The notes under the pieces are model-generated. The model was given only the letters and a program-made list of their open reading frames with translations. It was not told the DNA's origin and did no database searches. This document shows, one piece after another, positions 1 through 7,162 of a stretch of DNA of 33,274 bases (position 1 is its first letter; each line of letters begins with the position of its first letter). This stretch comes from WRIS01 sp964345475 (lineage in GTDB: Bacteria > Actinomycetota > Coriobacteriia > Coriobacteriales > Eggerthellaceae). The stretch is taken from NCBI GenBank assembly GCA_964345475.1, contig CAYFQW010000014.1:1-33274 (forward strand), read 5' to 3'. A program made the translations under genes and the position numbers.

Positions 1-207
1 AGAATTGCCTCGTTCGGAAAAGAAAACTCAAAGGATCTTCGACAATAGATATTAAGGCGTTGACGGTTCGCGTCTCTGTGGGACCTCCATGAGAGTTCTA
101 CACAGGGTTCGAAATCTACTCGGCCGACCTGGATGTATGCAGGCCGGCCGTCGCACAGACTCGTACGCGCGTCACATCGGCAAGTGAATGCATCGCGCGG
201 GCTTAAG
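1..207. other. gene-free window edge with two GC-rich inverted repeats
   Basis: No credible gene is seen here. Just downstream of the minus-strand transporter stop there are two inverted repeats: 166-171 with 194-199 (CGCGCG on both arms, 22-base loop) and 121-131 with 140-150 (11-bp stem, 8-base loop; on the minus strand its one imperfect pair becomes a G-U wobble). They could end or protect the transporter mRNA, but neither is followed by a clear U-run, so an intrinsic terminator is not proven. A TTCGAA loop-like string near 109-114 does not have a tRNA T-stem around it. Confidence 0.4.
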
Positions 208-1506
208 CTAAAGTGCGACCATGCCTATCCCCAGCACCTGCATTACCAAGAGGATAGCGGTGAGTATGGTCACAATGAAAACCGTCAGCCAGATAAGGGC
301 ACGGCTTGTGAAACCTAGGCGATGCTCTCCCATAATCCGCTTATCCGAAGCTATGATAGCCATAAATACTAAAAGCACAGGAAGAACGAGGCCGTTTACG
401 AACTGAGCGGTCAGCATCATACCTATCAGATTCATATTCGGAATTAAAACAATACTGGCCGCAAAGGCAATAACGAAGGTCAAGAGGCTTTTGAACTGAG
501 GGGCTTCTTTCCAAGAGAAGGAAACCCCTGCTTCCCAACCGAAAGCTTCGCAAATAACGAAAGCCGTCGTAAGGGGGAGCACGCAACCTGAAAGAAATGA
601 AGCGGCAATGAGACCGATGGCAAAAAGCATCTCCGCATGGGAGCCAAGCGCAGGCGTGAGGGCTCGTGCAGCAGCGGCAGCACTGTCAACTTCAATACCC
701 TGAGGGTAGAGGACGGCACCCGTCGTTACCAAGATGAACCAGGCAATAATGCAGGCTATGATTGCGCCCGATGCGACATCGACTTTTTGGGAGAACATGT
801 CTTTTGCCTGCGTTCCTTTTTCAACGACATTGCTTTGGGCAAAAAACATCATCCACGGCGCAATGGTTGTGCCGATCATTGCGATGATGAGGGATATGAA
901 GTTGGGACTCTTAACAAAGTGGGGAACGACGGTGCTCGTAAGAGCGCTTCCCCAGTCGGGTTTTGCGAAAACTGCTGCAATAATATACGTGACAAATACG
1001 AGGGAAAGGGCGAAAAATACTTTTTCAACCTGCTTATAATTTCCCCCAACGACCAAAAACCAAACGGCAAGTGCCGCAACGGGTATTGAGAAGTATTTCG
1101 AAACGCCGAACATTTCCATACCTGCAGCTATACCGGAAAACTCTGAAACCGCAGTACCCATGTTGCCGATTAATAAGGCGAGCATGGCAAAGGTGGTAAG
1201 GCGAATGCCGAAGCGCTCGCGGATGAGGGCAGCGAAGCCTTTACCCGTTACCGCTCCCATTTTTGTGGCGGTCATTTGGGCAACGATAAGCAATACGCAC
1301 ATGACAGGTATAGCCCAAAGCGCTGTGAAGCCGAACTCTGCTCCTGCTGTCGAATAGGTTGAGATGCCGCCCGCATCGTTTCCGGCCATAGCGGTTATTA
1401 TGCCGGGGCCCATTGCTGCGAAAAATACCCAGAGTTTGCTTTTCTTCTTAGCTGGAGCAGGGGATTTTTGCTCTTGTGTTTGGATGTCTTTTCTTTCCTC
1501 TGCCAT
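208..1506 (-). CDS. NRAMP-related magnesium transporter (NRMT type)
   Basis: 432-residue polytopic membrane protein of the SLC11/NRAMP fold (about 11 hydrophobic segments) after a charged N-terminus of about 25 residues. The diagnostic metal-site residues differ from classical Mn/Fe NRAMPs. In helix 1 the DPGN motif reads D44-A-G-G47. In helix 6 the ATVMPH motif reads T213-T-I-A216-P-W218, so the soft-metal methionine is replaced by alanine and the alanine by threonine. Loss of the methionine and enlargement of the site are features of the NRMT clade, whose Eggerthella lenta member transports Mg2+ and Mn2+ without proton coupling. The start ATG follows the upstream CBS gene by only 13 bases with a weak GGGG-type ribosome site, so the two are almost certainly co-transcribed. 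Function as Mg uptake is inferred from these residues and from the neighbouring Mg-sensor gene; a Mn/Fe NRAMP is the less likely alternative. Confidence 0.88.
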   Translation of the reverse strand: MAEERKDIQTQEQKSPAPAKKKSKLWVFFAAMGPGIITAMAGNDAGGISTYSTAGAEFGFTALWAIPVMCVLLIVAQMTATKMGAVTGKGFAALIRERFGIRLTTFAMLALLIGNMGTAVSEFSGIAAGMEMFGVSKYFSIPVAALAVWFLVVGGNYKQVEKVFFALSLVFVTYIIAAVFAKPDWGSALTSTVVPHFVKSPNFISLIIAMIGTTIAPWMMFFAQSNVVEKGTQAKDMFSQKVDVASGAIIACIIAWFILVTTGAVLYPQGIEVDSAAAAARALTPALGSHAEMLFAIGLIAASFLSGCVLPLTTAFVICEAFGWEAGVSFSWKEAPQFKSLLTFVIAFAASIVLIPNMNLIGMMLTAQFVNGLVLPVLLVFMAIIASDKRIMGEHRLGFTSRALIWLTVFIVTILTAILLVMQVLGIGMVAL

Positions 1507-1519
1507 CGGCTAGCCCCAG

Positions 1520-2860
1520 CTAGGAAAGAAATTGTAATAAGACGAGCGTGTAAAGGGCAAGGAAGGCAAGAGAAGCCACGGTGATACCAATGGCTGCAAG
1601 AACCCGGCGACGGGTTTTGGTGCTACTCGTGTCCTCTTCTATGACATCGAAGGCATCGTCAACGGTGATGATGCCCAAGAGTCGTCCATGCTCATCTTGC
1701 ACGGGCATAGCAGGAATATCGTACTTGAAAATATCGGCGGCGACTTCTTCCTCGGTTTCATCAGGGGGCACCGAGATAACATCGGTGAACATAATGTCTT
1801 TGAGAAGCGCATCATCATCACTGAGTACGAGCGTACGCAAGGACAGCAGGCCTACGAGCTTTTCATACTCGTCCAGCACATATACATAGTGAACAGTGGG
1901 GTGGTCGAGGCTGAACTCACGTAATGCCTCGATAGTTTCTCTGACGGTATGGGTCGAGCGGACGGCGAAAAACCTGGTGGTCATCATGCCTCCCGCAGTT
2001 CCATCTTTATATCCGAGCAAGGCACGAATTTCCGTGGCATCCTCAAGGCCCATCAGGCGAAGGAGGGTTTCGGCTTTTTCGTAGGGAAGGTCGCGGACAA
2101 TGTCGGCTGCGTCATCAGGATCCATACTGCCCAGAAGGGAAGAAGCCCGCTCGTCATCGAGGCCCTCGATGAATCCTGCTTGGTACTCGTCTTCCATTTC
2201 GGAAATTGCCTCACTTGCGTGAGCTTCATCAAGGTGCTGAAAGACGCTTGCCCGCTGCTGAGGGTCGAGCTGCTCTAGGATGTCGGCAACATCGGCAGGG
2301 TGCAGTTCGTTCAGGCGTTTATGGGTAACTGAAAGCTGCACTTTAGAAAGATCGCGATCGAGAAGGTCAATATAGCTCCAAGCGATAATCCGCTCATCAA
2401 GCTTTTTACCAAAAAGGCCTGCAAAGGAAACGACAAATTTTTCTACATGGCGGGAGAGGCCTCTCAGAATTCCCCGTATTCCAACTTCTGCACCAACGAG
2501 GCGCAGCTGCCTGCCAGAGACAGAAAGCTTCAGATCGTTTACGCGGACAACCTTAAGGCCCTGCGTGTCTACGATTTGCCTGTTCATCAGGTCGCGAGCT
2601 AGTAGAATCTCATCAGGTTGCAAGTAGCTGAAACGGATATTGTGGCTTTCGAGGCCGAGTCGAATACCGTCCTCATCGAAGATATCGACATATTTACGCC
2701 ACGAGATCATAAAAGGTGTTTTTCCCGGCCCCTGGAAAGCAAGGCTGGTAATTCTGGGGAATACCTCGCCCGTTGAAATTGCGAGGTCAGAAACCGTTCC
2801 GATTTTTTCACCTGTTGAATCAACAACAGGTTTGCCAAGCATCTGAGATAAATATAGCAT
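1520..2860 (-). CDS. PRC-barrel / MgtE_N / tandem-CBS protein with C-terminal anchor (magnesium sensor subunit)
   Basis: 446 residues from the ATG at 2860, which has an AGGG ribosome site 6 bases upstream; a TTG two codons earlier sits directly on that site and is disfavoured. Domain order: N-terminal PRC-barrel-like segment (about 1-75, beginning MLYLSQMLGKPVVDSTGEKI), a second PRC-like segment (about 90-140), an MgtE intracellular N domain (about 180-285; HPADVADILEQLD and MDPDDAADIVRDLP repeats), two CBS domains (about 288-410, with ITVDDAFDVIEED closing the pair), then a single hydrophobic helix (about 423-445). The large MgtE channel domain is absent. In MgtE the N and CBS domains bind Mg2+ and close the pore. 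Here the same module is a separate protein next to an NRMT transporter, so it is best read as its regulatory subunit; this is inference from fusion logic and gene order. Confidence 0.85.
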   Translation of the reverse strand: MLYLSQMLGKPVVDSTGEKIGTVSDLAISTGEVFPRITSLAFQGPGKTPFMISWRKYVDIFDEDGIRLGLESHNIRFSYLQPDEILLARDLMNRQIVDTQGLKVVRVNDLKLSVSGRQLRLVGAEVGIRGILRGLSRHVEKFVVSFAGLFGKKLDERIIAWSYIDLLDRDLSKVQLSVTHKRLNELHPADVADILEQLDPQQRASVFQHLDEAHASEAISEMEDEYQAGFIEGLDDERASSLLGSMDPDDAADIVRDLPYEKAETLLRLMGLEDATEIRALLGYKDGTAGGMMTTRFFAVRSTHTVRETIEALREFSLDHPTVHYVYVLDEYEKLVGLLSLRTLVLSDDDALLKDIMFTDVISVPPDETEEEVAADIFKYDIPAMPVQDEHGRLLGIITVDDAFDVIEEDTSSTKTRRRVLAAIGITVASLAFLALYTLVLLQFLS

Positions 2861-3133
2861 GCACAACCCTCATCTTTCAGGTATGGAGCACAGCTTGGAA
2901 GAGTCAGCTAAAAGCGAAGATGGCAGGAGGCGTGTTCACGAGCAGCATGAAATCACTCGAACTGCGATCTTATAAAGCCAGAAGATCATACAGCTATGTC
3001 AATACCGATTATCGTATCGCAACCGCCCCCGGTTGCCGATGAGGGAAACCGAAGGACTAGGTACTACGAGGTTTCGATTTTCGAACCTTCAAGTATCATC
3101 CTTTCGCTTATACAGTAAGATTCTTGACTCGAA

Positions 3134-3239
3134 GCAAGGTGTCCAAAAGGCCTTGCCAGAGGCAAGCTTGCTGTGGTTTGAGCCTTTGCAGCTTTCAAGG
3201 ACGAACACGACCCTGGAAGCTCCGATGAATTAAACCACA
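3134..3239 (-). other. candidate structured RNA with mutually exclusive hairpins
   Basis: Read on the minus strand, an outer 8-bp stem (TGTGGTTT at 3239-3232 with AAACCACA at 3179-3172) encloses an 11-position hairpin with one mismatch (3221-3211 with 3200-3190, 10-base loop). It is followed by a perfect 6-bp hairpin CTTGCC/GGCAAG (3166-3161 with 3157-3152) and a short TTTT. The second arm, GGCAAGG, can instead pair with CCTTGC at 3139-3134, so two alternative folds compete. This resembles a riboswitch or attenuator layout, but the class is unknown. It could equally be the 3' end of the ABC-permease transcript. Confidence 0.35.
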
Positions 3240-3341
3240 AACATCAGAATAATAGGTGAAGAGCTGGAATCAGTCAAGTAAATGGGGATAAGAATCGTAG
3301 ACGGAAGGGGTCTTTACACATTCGAATGTAGGCTTTCGGAG

Positions 3342-3389
3342 CCTTCTAAATGCGTACCTATCTAGAAAGCGAGGTTTGCGTTTAGAAGG
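3342..3389. repeat. 12-bp inverted repeat after the ABC permease gene
   Basis: CCTTCTAAATGC (3342-3353) pairs with GCGTTTAGAAGG (3378-3389), complete with one G-U wobble if read on the plus strand and with one mismatch on the minus strand. Next to it lie AGGCT/AGCCT around a TTCGG loop (3330-3344) and a perfect 12-base palindrome ACATTCGAATGT (3318-3329). Its position 13 bases beyond the permease stop suggests 3'-end structure or termination, but no U-run follows. Confidence 0.4.
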
Positions 3390-3402
3390 GGTTTAGTGCC
3401 CG

Positions 3403-4287
3403 TTAATCTAGGTTCAAACTACGTTCGAGAGAGGCCTTGCTAACAAAATGAAATATGAGAATAAAGATAATCGACAATACTCCTGAGGCAATAAACGTGG
3501 GCTGGCTTGCTGTGAAGATTGCTATATCTGAATAGGCGGGTATGTTGGACATGCTCGTAAACAGAGTAGTGAAAAAAGTGGAGGCAGATGTGATAATGCC
3601 GACAAGGGCGCTTGCGGCAATATACACGCCTACAGAGGCCAAGACCTTATGGGTACGGGCAAGTGCGCCACCAATTACGATGGAGAATAGCACCTGGTAA
3701 ACCGCAAGAAGTATAGAGATTATCGAAAGAAGGCAAATCTCGATAAAATACAGCATCCACACGGGATCAAACAAAGCTAAAAATAGCTCTGAGAGAAGTT
3801 CGAGAGCCATTGTGTTTATGAAGCCCTCCGTCTGAAGGCCAAACAAAACTAGTAAAAAAACGGCCAGTATGACGATAATCGCATTGACAAGCATCCAGAT
3901 AAAACCTGATATAACTTTCGATAAAATATGCTGCTTCGCAGTGACGGGCAAGGTGAAGCTCAAGTAGCCTTCGCTGGAATAAAAGTTCTTATAGATATTG
4001 CGTGCTATAAGAAGAAGCGTTACGAAGGAGGAAACAAACACCAAGGAAAAGAGAAGTATGGCCAACGAAGTGGCAATGCCTACGCTGAAGTACGAAAATA
4101 ATTCAGCAACAATAGAAACTGATTCGCTCAAAGGATAAGAGGAAAAGACATCGTTGCCTGCGAGCAACCGAACGGATATACCAGTGCACAGTGTACCCAG
4201 CAAAGCGGCTGCAAGAACTCCCAGCTGAAGAGGGATCATTGTTTTATTGAGAGCTCTAAAGTCGTATTTAAGAAGCAGTCCTAGCAT
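3403..4287 (-). CDS. ABC-2 type transporter permease
   Basis: 294-residue integral membrane protein with about six hydrophobic segments and few charged residues outside the loops. It starts MLGLLLKYDFRALNKTMIPL, the usual cytoplasmic start of ABC-2 permeases paired with YtrB/EcsA-like ATPases. Its ATG (4287-4285) overlaps the TAG of the ATPase gene by 7 bases (ATGCTAG), and a GGGAGG ribosome site sits 7 bases upstream inside the ATPase gene, so the two are translationally coupled and very likely form one complex. The substrate cannot be told from sequence; related systems export lipids or peptides or confer stress and antimicrobial resistance. There is no adjacent GntR-type regulator, unlike the YtrA operons. 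Confidence 0.85.
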   Translation of the reverse strand: MLGLLLKYDFRALNKTMIPLQLGVLAAALLGTLCTGISVRLLAGNDVFSSYPLSESVSIVAELFSYFSVGIATSLAILLFSLVFVSSFVTLLLIARNIYKNFYSSEGYLSFTLPVTAKQHILSKVISGFIWMLVNAIIVILAVFLLVLFGLQTEGFINTMALELLSELFLALFDPVWMLYFIEICLLSIISILLAVYQVLFSIVIGGALARTHKVLASVGVYIAASALVGIITSASTFFTTLFTSMSNIPAYSDIAIFTASQPTFIASGVLSIIFILIFHFVSKASLERSLNLD

Positions 4288-5134
4288 CTGAAAGCCTCCC
4301 TAAAATAGCGGTCAAGCGAGGGCCATCCCGCTTCGTATACGGCGGAAACGGGGCCTTGTGCCACAATTTGTCCGTCGCTTAAGAATATATAATCATCAAG
4401 AACTTTTTCTACATCGAATATGAGATGTGTCGATATGACGATAGAAGCGCGACGGTCATAATTCGATATGATGGTGTCGAGGATGTAGTCGCGTGCGGCA
4501 GGGTCGACCCCAGCGATAGGCTCGTCGAGAAGATAGAGGCTTGACTGACGAGACATCACCAGCACTAATTGAACTTTTTCTTGGGTTCCCTTTGAGAGTT
4601 TCTTAATGTACGTGTCGGCAGGAACCTGCAAGCGTGCAAGCATATCAAGAGCCCTCGCCCGACTGAAATCTCTATAAAAGCTTTCGAAATAATCGAGGGC
4701 ATCAGAAATTTTCATCCATGAACTCAGATAGGTCTTTTCGGGAAGGTAGGAAACCTGGGCCTTAGATTCAGGTCCTGGTTTATAGCCTCCTATAGTGACT
4801 GAGCCCTGCGAAGGAGCAAGGAGCCCCGCGANNNNNNNNNNNNNNNNNNNNNNNNNNNNNNNNNNNNNNNNNNNNNNNNNNNNNNNNNNNNNNNNNNNNN
4901 NNNNNNNNNNNNNNNNNNNNNNNNNNNNNNNGGTTTATAGCCTCCTATAGTGACTGAGCCCTGCGAAGGAGCAAGGAGCCCCGCGACTGTTTTGATAAAC
5001 GTCGTTTTTCCAGCGCCGTTTGGGCCGAGAAGTCCGACAATGCGACCTGGAAGCAGTTCAAGATCTATGGGTCCGAGCGCTGGCGTAGGGCCATAGGTTT
5101 TAACGAGACCCTGGCATTGCAAGAGCGGATGCAT
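4281..5134 (-). CDS. ABC transporter ATP-binding protein (interrupted only by an assembly gap)
   Basis: The ATG at 5134 has AGAGG 5 bases upstream. The N-terminal part (5134-4932) carries Walker A, GPNGAGKTT. The C-terminal part (below 4832) carries an ABC signature LSKGTQEK, Walker B LYLLDEP, a D-loop and the H-loop histidine in ISTHLI. Between them are 100 N (4832-4931) flanked by identical 55-base copies. Removing the N run and one copy leaves 699 bases in one open frame: the codons read GGYKPGPESKAQVSYLPEKT across the junction with no stop, giving 232 residues, a normal length for YtrB/EcsA-type ATPases. So the gene is almost certainly intact in the organism and energises the overlapping permease. 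Anyone annotating automatically would call two fragments here. Confidence 0.88.
4777..4986. repeat. identical 55-base contig ends around the gap
   Basis: Bases 4777-4831 and 4932-4986 are identical over 55 positions and abut the N run on each side. This length and placement are typical of two contigs that overlapped by an assembly k-mer and were scaffolded without being merged. It is not a biological duplication: the merged reading frame restores a complete gene. Confidence 0.93.
4832..4931. other. assembly gap, 100 N
   Basis: Exactly 100 undetermined bases, the conventional placeholder for a gap of unknown size. The sequence on both sides indicates a negative gap (an overlap), so the true locus is about 155 bases shorter than shown. 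Confidence 0.98.
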
Positions 5135-5346
5135 ATGAACCTCTTTTCAGATACGGTGGACTCCGCCAATGTTGCACCATTGTAATTGACAGGGCTTTGA
5201 AACACACTGCCCATTGACACATAGGAGTAAATAAACACGAGGGTTTTTTAGTTCAACCCACAAAAAGATCGACTCAAAAGGACTGCAAGTCGGCGGAGCT
5301 GCAAGCAATGCGCAGCCTTACTCTTGATATTTGTTATGATGGGTGC

Positions 5347-6537
5347 ATGAAAAAAATTGCAATCATAGGTGGTGGGGCGGCGGGATTAGTTGCTGCCCTG
5401 AGCGCTGCTGAACAATGTTCAGGCAGTGATGTTCAGATTGTGGTGTATGAAGGCTCCGACCGTATAGGGAAAAGTATCCTCGCATCGGGCAACGGACGCT
5501 GTAATTTCTCTAATCAAAGTATCGATGCATCGATGTATCACAATAAAGATTTTGTTTCAGAAAGCTTGCAAGCCTGTCCCCCCGAAGAGGTGTGGGCTTT
5601 TTTCGAGGACATCGGCTTATTGTGGCATGAGGAGCAAGGCGGCCGTCTGTATCCGGTAACAAATAAGGCAAGCAGCGTATTGGACGTATTGCGCTTTGCC
5701 CTTGCTGCAGCACGGGTGGAGATTCGCTGCAATCATGTCGTCTCCTCGGTCATGCCGGATAAGCATGGACATTTCGTGGTCTGCGAACACCATGAGGCAG
5801 AGTTTTATGATGCAGTAATTCTTGCTGGCGGGGGCGATGTTGACCCTTCAACTCTGCCTACGAGCTACGCATTCCATACACCGCAAGCGCTCTTAGGGCC
5901 TCTTGCGACCGAGACTGCTCCCATAAAAGGTCTGAACAATGTGAAAATTAATTGTGAGCTCAGCCTGGGAAATGTTTTCAAAGAACGTGGCGAGCTCCTT
6001 TTCCGTGAGTATGGAATCTCCGGCATACTTGTTTTTAACTGTTCTCGCTTTGCCCGAGCCGGCAACAGTTTGAATATCGATCTTTTTCCTGACCTGTCTA
6101 ACAAAGAGCTCGATGCCTTGTTGAAGCAGCGTTTTGCCAAGTTGCAGGCTAGGACGAGGATCGAGTTTTTTGCAGGGATGTTGCAGCCTCCCATCGCGCG
6201 GGCCTTCTCGAGGAGGGCGGGCTTGAGGCCCGACGATATGATACAAAGGGAAGACCTGGAATCGCTTGGCAAATGGTGTAAAGATTTTCCCCTTAAGGTG
6301 AAAGGCTTGCAGAACGCACGGCAGGCGCAAGTGAGGAGGGGGAATTTCTCCGTTTCGTCATTCAATCCTCGCACCCTGGCCTCGCGAGAGGATGAAAGTA
6401 TTTTTGTCGTAGGAGAAGCCTTGGATGTCGATGGGCCTTGTGGAGGCTATAACTTGCACTGGGCTTGGACCTCAGGCATTCTTGCTGGTCGCGCGGCTGC
6501 GCAGGGGCTTGCGAAGGCAGAGAGCTTACGTACGTGA
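5347..6537 (+). CDS. BaiN/HI0933-family NAD(P)/FAD-dependent oxidoreductase
   Basis: 396 residues from the ATG at 5347; an earlier in-frame ATG at 5308 adds 13 residues ahead of the nucleotide-binding strand and is unlikely. The N-terminus KKIAIIGGGAAGLVAALSAA is a Rossmann FAD site (GxGxxG), followed by the family motif ASGNGRCNFSN (about 51-61). The C-terminal FAD-contact motif is GEALDVDGPCGGYNLHWAW. This matches the HI0933/YhiN flavoprotein family, which includes enzymes reducing bile-acid intermediates and others of unknown substrate; the true substrate here is not evident. It is divergent from the ABC genes, and the 212-base spacer has no clear consensus promoter. It stands alone, convergent with the downstream MGMT-like gene (11-base gap). 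Confidence 0.85.
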   Translation: MKKIAIIGGGAAGLVAALSAAEQCSGSDVQIVVYEGSDRIGKSILASGNGRCNFSNQSIDASMYHNKDFVSESLQACPPEEVWAFFEDIGLLWHEEQGGRLYPVTNKASSVLDVLRFALAAARVEIRCNHVVSSVMPDKHGHFVVCEHHEAEFYDAVILAGGGDVDPSTLPTSYAFHTPQALLGPLATETAPIKGLNNVKINCELSLGNVFKERGELLFREYGISGILVFNCSRFARAGNSLNIDLFPDLSNKELDALLKQRFAKLQARTRIEFFAGMLQPPIARAFSRRAGLRPDDMIQREDLESLGKWCKDFPLKVKGLQNARQAQVRRGNFSVSSFNPRTLASREDESIFVVGEALDVDGPCGGYNLHWAWTSGILAGRAAAQGLAKAESLRT

Positions 6538-6548
6538 TGCGCTTTTGA

Positions 6549-6914
6549 TCAATCTCCCATCTCCTTGCTCCAATCGATGTCGATAGGTCTGTCGGGAAAC
6601 GTGGACTGAGCATCCCAGAGATGTTTTTTTATATCGACACGCCCGTTATAAAGAAAGGTAACACCCTCTTCTTCAAGCATCTGGCGCTGGATGCCGGGGC
6701 CTCCGAAAATATAAGCCTCAGGAAGCTCTCCGTCCTTAAAAACGACGCGGTGGCAGGGGGTGCTTTCTGGGCCTTCGCTTCTGCGAAGTGCGTAGCCAAC
6801 ATAGCGAGCTGATCGCGGAGATCCGACGATGCGTGCGATATCGCCATACGTGGAAACGCTTCCCTTCGGTATCATCCGCACCGTTTCGAATACTTTTTCG
6901 CTAAATGTCGCCAT
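6549..6914 (-). CDS. MGMT-fold methylated-DNA cysteine methyltransferase domain protein
   Basis: 121 residues, the compact DNA-binding/methyltransferase domain without the N-terminal Ada-like domain. It has a helix-turn-helix region with a YGDIARIVG...ARYVGYALRR pattern and the active-site motif TPCHRVV, with Cys54 present. The cysteine separates it from alkyltransferase-like (ATL) proteins, which have tryptophan there, so it could transfer alkyl groups from O6-alkylguanine to itself. The start is the ATG at 6914, preceded 7 bases upstream by GGAGG; the longer open frame to a GTG at 6971 adds 19 residues lacking family character. It is monocistronic and divergent from the QueT gene. Confidence 0.85.
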   Translation of the reverse strand: MATFSEKVFETVRMIPKGSVSTYGDIARIVGSPRSARYVGYALRRSEGPESTPCHRVVFKDGELPEAYIFGGPGIQRQMLEEEGVTFLYNGRVDIKKHLWDAQSTFPDRPIDIDWSKEMGD

Positions 6915-7036
6915 GCTATCGCCTCCTTCAGGCTTACGTGCCTTGTTTTCAAAACCAATACGGTGGGCCACGTTTTACTGAAGCTAAAATAATGTATTTA
7001 CTGCTGTCCTGATAAAAGTGCGGGACTCTTTGCTAG

Positions 7037-7042
7037 TATACT
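7037..7042 (+). promoter_or_regulatory. candidate -10 box for the QueT transcript
   Basis: TATACT lies 121 bases before the queT-like ATG, with the structured leader in between. I see no convincing -35 box at 17 bases, so this rests on the -10 match and the position. Confidence 0.3.
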
Positions 7043-7059
7043 CTCCTTGCACTTGCATC

Positions 7060-7150
7060 GTTGGGCCCTGCTTGTGCGTATTGTTCGTTGCCCGATACCT
7101 ACGGCAGAGCAGTCCTGCAGAGTATATCATCGCCTGCCTGCGCCGTACGG
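7060..7150 (+). promoter_or_regulatory. structured leader of the QueT gene, possible preQ1-type riboswitch
   Basis: Two hairpins follow the candidate promoter: GTTGGGC (7060-7066) with GCCCGAT (7090-7096), and CCTACGGC (7098-7105) with GCCGTACGG (7142-7150, one bulge). The second ends 3 bases before the AGGAG ribosome site, so its folding could affect translation. Genes for QueT-type transporters are commonly controlled by preQ1 riboswitches. I could not match a known preQ1 consensus by eye, so the class is open. Confidence 0.35.
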
Positions 7151-7162
7151 AACAGGAGAGCT

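Larger units (their letters stand above)
2861..3402. other. 540-base gene-free stretch with clustered inverted repeats
   Basis: No convincing coding region on either strand; the short open frames have no family resemblance. It lies between the end of the ABC permease gene and the start of the magnesium operon, both on the minus strand. It holds a dense set of inverted repeats in 3134-3389 (separate entries) and, nearer the magnesium operon, a minus-strand TTGACA at 3002-2997 with AT-rich TATA-like bases at 2976-2969. The spacing (20-22 bases) is longer than ideal, so the promoter is only a candidate. I looked for the M-box magnesium riboswitch consensus and could not convincingly match it. 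Confidence 0.55.

Noticed and set aside
95..150. tRNA gene suggested by GGTTCGAAATC
   Set aside because: The bases around the loop do not form a T-stem and no acceptor stem or anticodon arm can be built.
637..1089. Plus-strand open frame of 150 codons inside the NRMT gene
   Set aside because: It is an antisense shadow: the opposite strand encodes a clear transporter with conserved motifs, and this frame resembles no family.
208..1506. Classical Mn2+/Fe2+ NRAMP (MntH)
   Set aside because: The metal-site motifs differ at key positions (DAGG for DPGN, Ala for Met in helix 6) and the partner gene is a Mg-sensor type.
3301..3390. M-box magnesium riboswitch upstream of the transporter operon
   Set aside because: On the minus strand TTAGAAGGCTCCGAAAGCCT is loosely reminiscent of the first conserved M-box segment, but the remaining conserved blocks are not found.
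4281..5134. A frameshifted or broken ABC ATPase pseudogene
   Set aside because: The break coincides exactly with 100 N between identical 55-base ends; the merged frame is complete.
5187..5217. Two TTGACA boxes 28 bases apart as promoters for the flavoprotein gene
   Set aside because: Neither has a -10 box at an acceptable distance downstream.
5865..6374. Minus-strand open frame of 169 codons inside the flavoprotein gene
   Set aside because: Antisense shadow with no domain; the plus strand carries conserved FAD motifs.
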